Assembly: GCA_003254925.1 (NCBI GenBank)
Contig: QANZ01005755.1
Span: forward strand, 278,282 to 342,281
Reading direction: 5' to 3'
DNA from: Chamaecrista fasciculata
Lineage: Eukaryota; Streptophyta; Magnoliopsida; Fabales; Fabaceae
DNA length: 64,000 bases
Below are positions 12,401 through 23,487 of the stretch, piece by piece (the first letter of the stretch is position 1; the number at the start of each line of letters is the position of its first letter). Position numbers and translations under genes: made by a program. The notes beneath the pieces were generated by a model that was not told where the DNA came from, did not search any database, and worked only from the letters and a program-made list of their open reading frames with translations.

Positions 12401-14449
12401 TTGAATGTTCGTCATCTCATTTTTCTATATCATGCTTTTTTATTAATAATGGAACATGCGATTTCTGATGAGAATATGATGTAAAAAAAAAGTATTAATA
12501 ATTTGATTTGGTTTGTGTGACTTCTAAACTAAGATATTCATTTATCCATTTGGTTCAATTTTATTTTGAGTTGGTTCAGTTTAATTAGTTTAGTTTAATC
12601 GATTTGGTTTAGTTTTCAGCGATTCTAATATATTCAAGTTTTTAAGAATCAAATTATCAATTCAATCACTTTTTAAAAGTAAAATTGTTAATTTACTTAT
12701 TCTTAAATACTGAAAAAATGAGCATTAATTAATGATGAAGTAATTTAATTGAGTCCAGTTTTGTTTTTTCGGGAGGTAGGACAGAGAGATAGATTAGTAA
12801 TTCGTTCATAAAATCTGGAAGTATAGGAATTGGGAAGAGAATAGTGGATATTTGACGACAAAAATTTAGACCAAAACCTGACACCATACCAAACCAAATT
12901 AAATAGAGCAACACCTACATTGTCGTTTGTTTCATCAAACATTATTTTATTCGTTTATGTTATCCTTCCAGCTGGCAAACCTAGTTTTCCTTTGTCAATA
13001 TATTATACATACTCTATACTTTATAAATATATATACTATATATATAGGCTTACCCTCCACGCGGAACCATCTTATTCCCTTCTTTTTTTCTCTTCGAAAT
13101 CGACAACAATTACAAAATTAAGATGAATTGATTCTAGCTGTAATTAATTGGAGTGTCAGTGTCTCAAGGCATCAATATCATCCAATTAAATCTTAATTCT
13201 AATGATTGTCAATATGTGCATATTGCATAATATGGTGAATTAAGCTAGCTGTGGGACGGAGTTGATATATATATGTTGATGTTGACGTCTTGTCGTCTTG
13301 GAATTATATATTTATATGCATGGACTTTTGGAATATAGAGTCTCTCGTCCAAGTCTGCTAATTAATCAATTACTTAATTGCTAATCATTCTATGAGACAA
13401 ACTCCAGAGGGTAAGCCTAAAATAACGAGTGGGGATCACAAAATGAAGAATGACTTTGGAACACAATTTTGTTCCAAATATATATTGTCCTATTTATTTA
13501 GAATAGTAAATATGTTAATTTTTTAGTTAGAGTTTTACGATTAATATTTTTTGTTAAAAGAGATTTTTTTCGTTGAGATTTTTTTTTAATTCGAAATTGA
13601 AAAAATACTAATATTCGACAGTACATACTATAAATTATATAGATATAAATTAAAAAATAGTCTGTCAAAATAATATATATATATATATATACATTAAACA
13701 TTAAAAAAAGGCACAATTTAACAACTTAATTTTTAAAAATTTAATTTATAATTATTTAAAGTTATAAAATTTATTATATTTTAATATTTTGTTCTTATAA
13801 ATTATTTCTACAAAAAAATTAATGAACTAAACTATATGATATAAACTTTTAATAATTAAATTATTAATTCATATATATTTAAAAACTAAAATGTATGTTC
13901 ACTAAAAAAAATTTGTGCATGGCCACCACAATAACTCTCAAGGGACCCATCCATGGTACGTGTCACTAATTGCAGAGTGATTTACGAGCACGATAAGATA
14001 TTGCCATTGTTGTTGTTTTTTTGTACTAAAAAGGCTCCTTTATTCAATCAATATATCTATTGGTTCTCTCGTCTTCACATGTGTTTAAAGAAAAATTAAA
14101 GGTGGAGTACTTAATTAGCACAAATTGTGTTTGATTAGTGCACCATAATACTTCTAATCTGGTTGTTTCGCTATCTACTTCATTTACTCGATCGTCTCAT
14201 TTGTGTATATGCGGTGATACTTATCCTGGGGACTCCAATGCAATCTTAGCTTCTTCTTCTTAATGATCATTGAATAATACAATAACTCAAATTGTTGACT
14301 TTATTAAATTATACTAACAATTAAAGGAATCCTATAATATGTATACCCAATCAGTGGGCTTTCTGTAATTGCATCGCCGGTGTTCGCTTCCAGTGAGGGC
14401 GCGGTGCTGCCTTGAGAATGACTGTGAAAATTAGGTATGTCTAGTTGAA
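9401..14449. other. AT-rich intergenic DNA with no gene
   Basis: I find no coding exon. An exact 22-bp direct repeat beginning 'ttcagacaccattcacttta' occurs near 10693 and 10772. Two unusually GC-rich islands of about 100 bp, near 11035-11130 and 14345-14430, look like decayed repeat fragments that I cannot assign. A short AT tract lies at 13673-13692. Confidence 0.55.
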
Positions 14450-15302
14450 GGAAATGTGTTATGTTTTTATTTTTGAAATTTTATTTTTATTTTTTAAATT
14501 TTGAGTAAATTACATTTTGGTACCTAAAGGTATGGACTAGTTTCACTTTGGTATCATTTTCTTTCAAAAGTGACATTTTGGTACCCTGTTTTTATTTGCC
14601 GTTAGCACTTAGGTACCTAAAACTTTTTTTTTTTTCATTATCTCTTGATGAAAAAAGCATGTGCAAGTCATGTGTCTGGTCAAAAACACAAAATCTATTA
14701 TCATAAACTTAGATTTCACGTTTCAGCCTTCAAAAACACGATTCAGTATATACTTAAAGGCAGAGAATTTCGTGTGTTTTTTTAGGCTGAATTGTGTTAT
14801 TTGAACTTAGGAGGGTGGATTTCGTGTTTTTGACCATGCATATGACATGCATTTGCTTTTTTTCCGTAAAAGACTAACGAAAAAAGAGTTGTGGGTATTA
14901 AAATGCTACCGACGAATAGAACAAGGTACTAAAATGTCATTTTTAAAAGAATAAAGTACCGAAATGGAGGGTCTGATCCATACCTCAAGGTACCAAAGTG
15001 TAATTTACCCTAAATTTTTAATATTTTAGAAACATGTTTGTTTTATAAAGTCAAAAAACTATTTTTATTCATATTTAAATTATGTTAACTTAAATTATTA
15101 CTTAATGATGATATTAAAATCATTAAATAGTTTGATTTTATATAACTTTACAAAAGATCACAAGTTTGTTTTTGAAACATGTTTCAGAAAACATTTTTAG
15201 AAAACATTTTCAAAAAAATTGTATAAAATACATTTTCAATCATATTTATTGTTTTTAATAAACATGAAAACAAAAAAAATAAGGTAACATAACCAAACAG
15301 GA
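14450..15302. mobile_element. AT-rich MITE-like repeat (family also at 40263 and 56395), split by an insertion
   Basis: The left piece (about 14450-14502) and right piece (15011-15302) join into one copy of a family whose other copies contain 'catgtttgttttataaagtc', 'aaatgatgatatta' and an 'accaaacagg' end. The joining point is the 8-bp target duplication of the inserted element at 14503-15010. The 'ttggttgcc' / 'ggcaaccaa' style ends of other copies suggest a hAT-like MITE, but no clear target duplication was found. Confidence 0.6.
14503..15010. mobile_element. Inverted-repeat MITE nested in another repeat
   Basis: The left end GAGTAAATTACATTTTGGTA pairs with the right end TACCAAAGTGTAATTTACCC. 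An 8-bp direct repeat TAAATTTT flanks it at 14495-14502 and 15011-15018. The arms also carry several 'ttttggtacc' units. It interrupts an AT-rich MITE-like repeat, so it is the younger insertion. The interior is AT-rich without a coding frame. Confidence 0.85.
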
Positions 15303-16140
15303 ATGATGAATTTATTCATGATTTAGGGTCAATATTTTTTGGGTTTGTATTGTACCACCAATAATTTCTTAGATTTAGTAATTAGCATGGATCACTTAAT
15401 TAATCCAGTTAGGGTTTAATCATATATATATATATATATGGGGTTCAATTTTTGGTTAGCACGTAACGTTGAAGATAGAAGATGCAAATGGGGGAGCACA
15501 TCAAATGGTGTGGCCTGGTTATTGTATTAGAGTATTAGGTGAAAAGAGAGATGGAATAGTTAAATGAGAAGTGAAGTCATATTCGATGAATGAAATGGTG
15601 CAACGAGGCATTTCTTGAATTATACAACAAAGTTGAAAGTGTAGGTGCTAACTGCTTCTTACACCGAGAGAGATCAGAGGCAATGGGAATCCTATATATA
15701 TTTGCACAAGTGTATCATTCCACTATTTTTGTTTTATTTTTCATTCCAATTTCATCAAAGCCACCTGCTCCCTCACTATTTCCTTCCAATTGAATTGTCA
15801 TTTTCATCAAACTGATCATATATATACCATCACACAGAATTAAAGCAATCCATGGAAATCACTCTCACCTTATTTGTTCATTTGTTTATTATTATTTTAA
15901 TAAAATTAAATGTGCATTGCAGTCTAACAGTACTTAATACTTGATAGCAACTGAATAACATAATTTATATTTTGAAACAAGTTATCATATATATGGGTTT
16001 GTTTGATTATTTTTATTTTTATGTATTTAAAAATATTTTCAAGATTTAATGTTTTAAAGTTTTTTTGGAAGATTATATTAAAGGTGAACAATATTTATTT
16101 AATAAGATGTATTTTAAAAACAGTTTTGAAAATAAAAAAT
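15303..16140. other. Intergenic DNA with no gene
   Basis: No supported coding exon. A short AT tract at 15424-15440. From about 16003 the sequence resembles the AT-rich MITE-like family again ('gtttgtttgattattttt'). Confidence 0.5.
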
Positions 16141-16938
16141 GGGCCAAAGTATACTTTTGGTTACCTATTTTTGGAGAATATTGCAATCTAGTCTCTTTAT
16201 CCTTTTTTTTATTGCAATTTTGATCCTTTAAATTTTCAAAAACTTTCATCCATTGGTATCAATGAGTGAATATGGTCATATCTCTCTTATTTCCTTGCTC
16301 AATTGGGTCTCTCAGGAAACAAAGTCAATTTGAGTTTTGATAATGGACTACTCGTTTCACAGTCAAACAAACAAAATTAGTCATATTTTTCTCTCGTTTC
16401 AAGTTTGATTACGACGTGTTCAGAGCTATAGGTTATTTTTGACAAGTCCTTTTTCTTTCTAGTTGGAAGCGTCAGTAAATGAAGTCAAATTAGATCAGTA
16501 TGCAGTTTTGAAACCAAAAAGTGGAAAATTATGAAAACCACTTTTGGGTTCGATTTCACCTCATTTGTTAATGGTACAAATTTGGCAAAAAAAGGTACAC
16601 GTGAAGAGTAACACATACTTTTGAACTCGTCACAATCAGACTTGAAACAAAAGATATATGACAAACTTCGTTCGTTTGATGTGAAATGAGTGACCCATTT
16701 TCAAAGTCTAATTTGACCTTATTTTTTACAATCTCAACTAAACAAATAAATGACTCGTAAAAAACAACATGTAGATAAAAGAGTTGTCAAATTTAAATTT
16801 GAAATTAGAGAGATATGATCACATCTAGTTGCTAGGACTGATGAGTGAAACTTTTATGACACTTAGAAGATTAAAATTTCAAATGACTGAATTACAACCT
16901 ATTCTAATGATAAAAGGATAAAAATTGCACTTTAGGCC
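16141..16938. mobile_element. Dispersed inverted-repeat element
   Basis: The ends 'gggccaaagtatac' and 'gcactttaggcc' are inverted partners. The body contains the 'tctctcgtttcaagtttga' block shared with 60668-61222 and 50740-51120, once forward and once inverted. Flanks show only an imperfect 'taaaaa' repeat, so the target duplication is decayed or misplaced by a base. It sits inside AT-rich repeat-like sequence (about 16003-16140 and 16939-17165). Confidence 0.6.
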
Positions 16939-19538
16939 TAAAAACTAATATTTGATTTTGTTAAAAATAACAGTTTTTATATAAAGTTACATCAAATTAC
17001 AATAATATTATTATTGAAAATAAAAAATATTTTTTATTGAAAAAAATATATTTGAATTATCTATATTTTTTCAAAATAAATTACAAATAATAAATTTATT
17101 TTGCTCGATGGTTTATTTTTAAATTAAACAAATTCAAAAACATAACGAAACGGGGGTTATATTTGAAACATAAATACTGTAGACGTTTAACAGTTTATAA
17201 TTCACTAATTTAGTTCGTTAACATTTAGTAAAATACAAAAAAAAAAAACATAAAATCCTTGTTTTTTTTTCAAAAGGTAGATACTAGATACTAATAAGGA
17301 TGACAAAAAATTATTGCATATCAGAATTGTCATGATTTAATGATTTATGACTGTCCAAAATCCAAATTTAAATACATAATTTTCTCTTAAGATGAGGTTG
17401 GCGGAAGATTCCCTCAAAATTAGCTTGGGAATAAGAAGATCAGATCTTATCTCTCACTAAGTTCAGTCATCCATGGTATTTTATTGTTTTTTTTTTTTTN
17501 AGTAAATTAGTAATTTTTCTGGCAAAAAAAAAATAGTTATTTATTTTTTTAAAAAAATTATTAATTGACAATTCAATCTTTAAAAAATTGAAATAATTAT
17601 TTAAATAATATATTTGTTAATGTTTTTTTAAATTAAATAATATATTATTTAATTCTTTAAAAATTATAAAAATATAATATTTAAAAATTTAAAATTATAA
17701 ATTTTGATTTTTCAATAATTAAAATATTAACTGGACGATTTTTCCATATGCCAATGGTAATTTACTCATGAAATTTGAAAAATTGAAGCAATTTTATGAA
17801 TTGGATGTAAAATGTTTGAGCTAGTATAGAGTAGGTAAGCTACGTGGTTGTTTCAGACTTGAGTCAAGCACTCTGGAATGCCCTCTATGCAGTAGCACGT
17901 ATACGTGTGCCACAGTGGGGACCACCTCTCTCTTTATAAACCTTAGCTTCCTCATTGGATCCCTCTTTATCTGTCACTTTCTGTTTCTTTTTATTTTTTG
18001 GGGTATTTTAGAGCTCACAAGATTTTAACTAACCCTGCAACATTGAGGATGTCACTTGGATAGTACAGTTGTAACCAGTGTATTATAAATTAGGATTCAA
18101 CCCACTTTGAACATCGTTGTTTGATATCTTGTTATGCAATCAGGAAATTTATATACTAATATAATTTAGATATTAAAAGATTCATATATAAATTGATAAG
18201 TATAGTTAAAAATATATTTTAAATTTTAAAAATCATATAAAAAAAACTTTTTTTGGCTTTGAAAATGACATTAAAAAGTTGGTTAGAAAGACCATATTGC
18301 ATTATCAATAATGATTTGGTACAGTGGTCGAGAGATTATAGTATTATACTATATGTGAGAAGACTTAGGTTCAATTTTTAGAGTTAACATTATTAAGAGG
18401 ACTTTAAACTATTCACTCTCCGATTTAAGTGGGATTAGTCTTTACTCTTTACCAAAATCATTACACAGATAAATAGGAAAAACTTAGAATTTAATAAAAA
18501 AATACCACATTGTATTATATTGCTTGTATTAATCTAATTGCACAAATAAATAAACTAAGAGGGAGAGAAGGGTTTCTTAAAAATTGATTCCTTATATATA
18601 AAAAATAAGTTCTTTAGTTGTTAGGTTTCTTAATACTTTATTTATGAAAATATTTTCTTTACAAAAAAAAACTACGGAATATAAAGGGATTAAAGGTAAG
18701 AGATATTAATACCATAAATTTATAATAATTCAGATAAAAATAGTAATTCTTAAATAAAGGAGGTTCTTTTTATCATACATCCACTCTTTAAGCACGGTGG
18801 TGTCAGAGAGTTTAATAACGTAGACAAAACTAATCCATTACAATGTGTTCCCAAAAAAATTACCACAAATCATTTTTTCACTATCTTCTACAATTTCACA
18901 CCACAATCTTTACTAGTAGCCACAAGATTCCTATACACACACCCCAACTATAACCACTCATCAATCACCCATTAAAGATTCAACAAATAAGAAGTTTGAA
19001 AGAAATTGAGATTTTCTCATAAAGAGATAAATTGATCACTCAAATCTTTTTACACAAAAAATAAAATGATTATATGGTAAGAGAAAATCAACAACAGTAT
19101 TATTTCAAGCTTTGCAAGTAGTTTTCTATCTATATTTGAGATTTCGAAAATAGAATATTACTAAAAATAGATATAACAATAAAAGTTATTTAGTTTAAAT
19201 TTGTTGTGAGTTTTCTTAAAAAACCGAAATGAAATGAAGAGTACATGGATCTTAATATGAAATTTAATCCAACAACTTGAAATCTATAATTATTAAGATT
19301 AAATTGAGAGAAATAAATTAACTCAACTAAAATATTTAGTTGAAACCTATAATCACTTTAATTTCTATAATTGAGTTATCGAGTTTGAATCATGAGTACA
19401 TTTTCGTTAAAAAGAGTAAGAGTTTTACCTTTATTATGATATTTCTTGACTCAAGAAAAAATTATTTATTATCTATAAACCTAAAATAAATGAGTGACAA
19501 AAAATCGGTGGTCATACCAAAAGATTATATAAATTAAA
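16939..19538. other. Intergenic DNA with an orphan promoter-like block
   Basis: At 17896-17950 ACGT-core motifs ('cacgtatacgtgtgcc'), a TATA-like 'tttataaacc' and a CT-rich tract resemble a plant promoter, but only short frames follow. Two SINE-like segments begin near 18045 ('gtaggttcaaccc'-like box B at about 18095) and 18312 ('tggtacagtggtcgagag' with 'ggttcaattttt' near 18368). They are too diverged to bound. An N lies at 17500 after a T run. Confidence 0.45.
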
Positions 19539-19696
19539 GGGTAAATTACACTTTGGTACCCTGTGGTTTGACCCTATTTCACTTTGGTACCCTGTGGTTT
19601 GAAACTTGACACTTTGGTACCCTGTGGTATTCTCCATTAACACTTTGGTACCCTTTGGAGCTATTTTGTAATTTTAACCATANGTGTAATTTACCC
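19539..19696. mobile_element. GGTACC-rich inverted-repeat MITE, interior probably missing at an N
   Basis: It starts GGGTAAATTACACTTTGGTA and ends TGTAATTTACCC, with a perfect 9-bp direct repeat TAAATTAAA at 19530-19538 and 19697-19705. The left arm has four 'cactttggtaccct' units. The right arm is almost absent because the N at 19683 lies immediately before its last 13 bases. Related copies at 45281 and 53168 are longer. Confidence 0.85.
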
Positions 19697-19705
19697 TAAA
19701 TTAAA

Positions 19706-21930
19706 TTATGAGTTTTTATTTTTTGGTTTTATAGACAAACTTATGCATGTAATTTACATTAAATAAATTGCCTAAGAGAGACAGGGGATCCAAAAGCTGT
19801 AACTAGTATGCGTTGAAAATGATGGTCATTGCCAACCAATATGGATGACAAGCAAGCAAAGGAAAGGCAATAATAACAGTGAATTAAGGTAAAAAGAATC
19901 ACAAAATTGAATTATTTATAGTGAATATTGTCAATTGTCATTTCAAAAGTTCAAGTGTGTCTTGACTTTTTTTCTCCCTTTCAATTTTTCTTTTCAAAAT
20001 CTTGTGACTGAAGCTATAATAGGTAGCGTAGGTGTGGGTAGAGGTTACAAAAGCTGTCAGCTATGTCATCAAAACACAATCCCAATACCTACTTGCTGCA
20101 TTTATGCCTATATATAGTACTATAACTCCTCTTCCCTTTCTCCCCTTCTTCTTTCAACTTATTTCCTTTCTATTTTTATTTTTGGTTAAAATTTTATTTT
20201 AATCTATTGTATTAATTTTGTTTTGATTCAACATTTTCTTATAATATTCTTTTATTTTTGATTTTAAATTAATAAATATAGTTACATCTTTTTGTTTTAT
20301 GTAATAAATTTGAACTTATATATGATTTTTATTTTTGATAAATAAGTTATATATGATTTGTAATAACTAACGAGTCATTTATTTGATTAATTAATATTAT
20401 TAAAAAACAAAATTAAACCAAACTCTAAAAAGAATTTACTAGTTTCATAATTAAATAAATAAAATCAATTTTATATTTATAAATTTAAATTTGAATGTAA
20501 AAAGTTTGAAATTACAAATTATTTTTAATGATTTTTTTATTTAATAAAATCGTTAACAAATAATGATCAAATCGCCTTCCAAAAATAAATTAAAAATAAA
20601 AAAAAATTGCTTTAAAATAAGAAATTGAAGAATCAAAATAAAATCTGACTTATATATAAAAAACTAAAATGAAATTTCAACCTTCATTTTTGATCCCCCA
20701 TCTGAATTAATAATCTAATCTATTTATTTTACATAAATTCATTTCAAGTTGATAATGAGATTCTATCAGGTTTCAAGTCTGAACACTGAACCTATCCATG
20801 CCTTATGGCATCCAATATTAAACACCGATCACTGAAATTCGGTTTGATTGAGTCAAAATGTGTGGTGATGAAGAAAAAATGATTGTTTTGTTTATGACAT
20901 TAACAAATACATTTGGGTGTTGAATATTTGGAAATTTGATGTCAGAACTCAGAATGGAAGCGATGAGTGAAGACCAATTCTTGTTATTCCCTTCTTTTTC
21001 TTTTATTTATTTTTTTTATATAAATATCGAGTTGGTAACTTTTTAGAAGAATAACATAACATACGATAACTAGTGTAGAGGAAGGAAGGTCAGCTTTTCC
21101 ACGTGGACTGTCTGGCTATCCATAGAGATTCTCGTTCATGTGTTCAAAAAAGCACACCCTCCTAAACTAGGAATACATTATAGATCACACTTCTATATAC
21201 ATACATACACAGTTAGACACATACATATACCTTTTGTATTTGAAATCTGCACCCTCCCAACTTACATTGTTCATCTCAAATAAAAAAAATGGATTTAAAT
21301 ATTCAAGAAGATTCACAATCAACAAGATTTTCATTTCATTTGATTTATTTTAAAATAATTAAGAAATGAAGTGAAAGTGTAACTTAATTTAATTTTGGAG
21401 AGTGCATCTGGAAAGCCGCCAACTCATGGTATCATGGAGCTACATACCAAATTGGTGAGCTGTATAGGATACAATGCCAGTGACGGTGTGGTCCAAAGTC
21501 GTAGTATCGTATTAATCACACCTTTCTTCCATTTTCTTTTTTTTTTCTTAATAAATAAAATTATATTTATTAATCCCACATTTACAACCTTTTATTATTA
21601 TTTAAGATATCTTAACACCAACAACAACTTCCATCTCACAATTTTCGGCTCCTTCCTTCCTCATTTCCTTACTTGCTTGCTTCTGCCACAAGACAAGAAG
21701 ACTCCACCACCACCCCCAAGGGTTAATTACGTCCAACAATTAATTATTTCATTAATTAACTCTCTTTTTTTCCAAAAAAATAATAAATGTTGTGTTTATT
21801 ATCTCAATGAAAAGAAAGAAAAATAAGTAAATTTAAAGGTGATGGGTTTTTCATTTTTGGAGCTTTACTTCCAACGTCTTACCTTTTAAGTGACACCTAA
21901 TTCTGTGCTTACCCTCACCTTCACACCACC
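19706..21930. other. Intergenic DNA upstream of the FPP gene
   Basis: No coding exon recognised. A TATA-like 'ctatatatag' at about 20108-20117 is followed by CT-rich leader-like sequence but no frame. A perfect G-box palindrome CCACGTGG lies at 21099-21106, roughly 1 kb upstream of the probable FPP leader. A 143-codon frame at 21395-21826 has no ATG at its 5' end and a low-complexity composition, so I do not treat it as a gene. Confidence 0.5.
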
Positions 21931-23487
21931 ACTATCACCACCATTTCCATTTCCATTTCCACATTCTCTCATTCCTTCTTCTTCATTCTCGCTCTCGCTT
22001 TTCACTAACTTCTCAAATCCCTAATTCAAATCCTTATTTGCTGAATCCGTTTAACCTATAGATATACATACATACACAGATAGATATACCATTGCGGCAG
22101 CAGCTTCTACAACATTACCATATTTTCCGGTGAGTTAATTTCTCTCACTTTTCGATTTATTCTTCTTTCTACTTCTACTCTTCTTCCATTTATCTAATTT
22201 CTGCTTGCTCTTTGTCTTTTTTTTTTTTTGGTTCTCATTGTTCCTGGATTTGGTTTTTTCTTACCACGCATTTCTTGTTGGTATGGTGATATCCTACTTG
22301 TTCCTTGTTTCTTTCGGCTTCTTTAGATTTTTTTCGGTTTCTTGAAGATTTTTTTTTGTCGGTGAGGTTCTGTTCACGGTGCTTTTGTTTCCATTTGTTC
22401 CGGTTAATTACAATGGAGTTATGGCGAGTTCAATTCCGTCATTTATTTCTGTTTAGTTTGTAGATTCGTCATCGGATTTTCCGTTTTTTATTGCAATCTC
22501 TCACCGGCGATTTCACTATTCGTTTCGGAGAAGCTTTGGGCCGTAACTTATTTTCACTTTTGTTAAAAATGACTTTGATTGATTTGGATCTAATTTGAGC
22601 AATAGAGACGGTGAGCTATAAATATTCATTGACAAAGGCTTTTTACCCACCCCTTCTTTCCCTCACTCACGTCATCTCATTTTCTCTCAAGTCTCAACTT
22701 TCAGCATTTACTGAATATATATTTCATGTTTTTCGTGTACGGTTGTAGCATGTGTGGTGTTCCTGTACTTTTAGGATCTTAGGCCATCAGTATCACTATA
22801 TCAGAAGCGATCAGTGACTAGATCTTCAAGATCACCGCTACACAAATACACAACTTCAATTCGTTACCTATATCTGATGCTCTGGCTTACTGTCTCCTGC
22901 TTCAGACCATTTTCCCCGTATTATTATCCGAGTCAATCGGTGACGAATTTTCGAGTTATATACAACGCGTGGTACTGTTTCCTCTTGCTTTTTGCGCAAA
23001 TTTGGGGTTAAGCATATAGATTCAATGTGCCTTTAGCACTGACGTTAGAAAATGATGACCATTCCCATTTTGGGGCGTTGCGCTTGAAACCACCAAAACT
23101 GATATCATAGCCCCACCTAACTGCGGCTGCTTGCACTACTCTATTTGGTTGCTATGAAATTTTCACCTTTTAAGATATACCGTTTAGAGTCCATAGACAT
23201 AGACGTTTTAGAGCGCCTGGGCAATTTGTCCTGTGCTATGTTGCTTTACCAAGCTACATTGTTGAAAATTCAAGAAAAAACTGTTCCTGGATGAAGTGTC
23301 AAGTCAGTTTCCTATCTTTTTTTATGTTCTGTAAGGGCTGAGTTATCAATATATATATATATATATATCATTTTGTGTAATGATGGCATTCATTATAAAC
23401 TTGTGAACATAGTATATTATGTACTTACATGATGAGAATCTGGTTGTGCTAATTAGTGAAACCCTCTCTTTACCTTCATTGTTTCAG
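21931..23487 (+). other. FPP 5' leader exon and leader intron
   Basis: A CT/CCA-rich tract (about 21920-22129) ends in a good donor, CCG|GTGAGT at 22129/22130. The coding start is directly preceded by an acceptor 'gtttcag' ending at 23487. I therefore infer a non-coding first exon and a 1,358-nt leader intron whose acceptor abuts the ATG. The intron is T-rich as plant introns are. The transcription start is not defined by the sequence. Confidence 0.6.

Noticed and set aside
21395-21826. 143-codon frame upstream of FPP
   Set aside because: It starts with TTG, not ATG, has a T-rich, low-complexity composition and lies in the probable promoter region of FPP.
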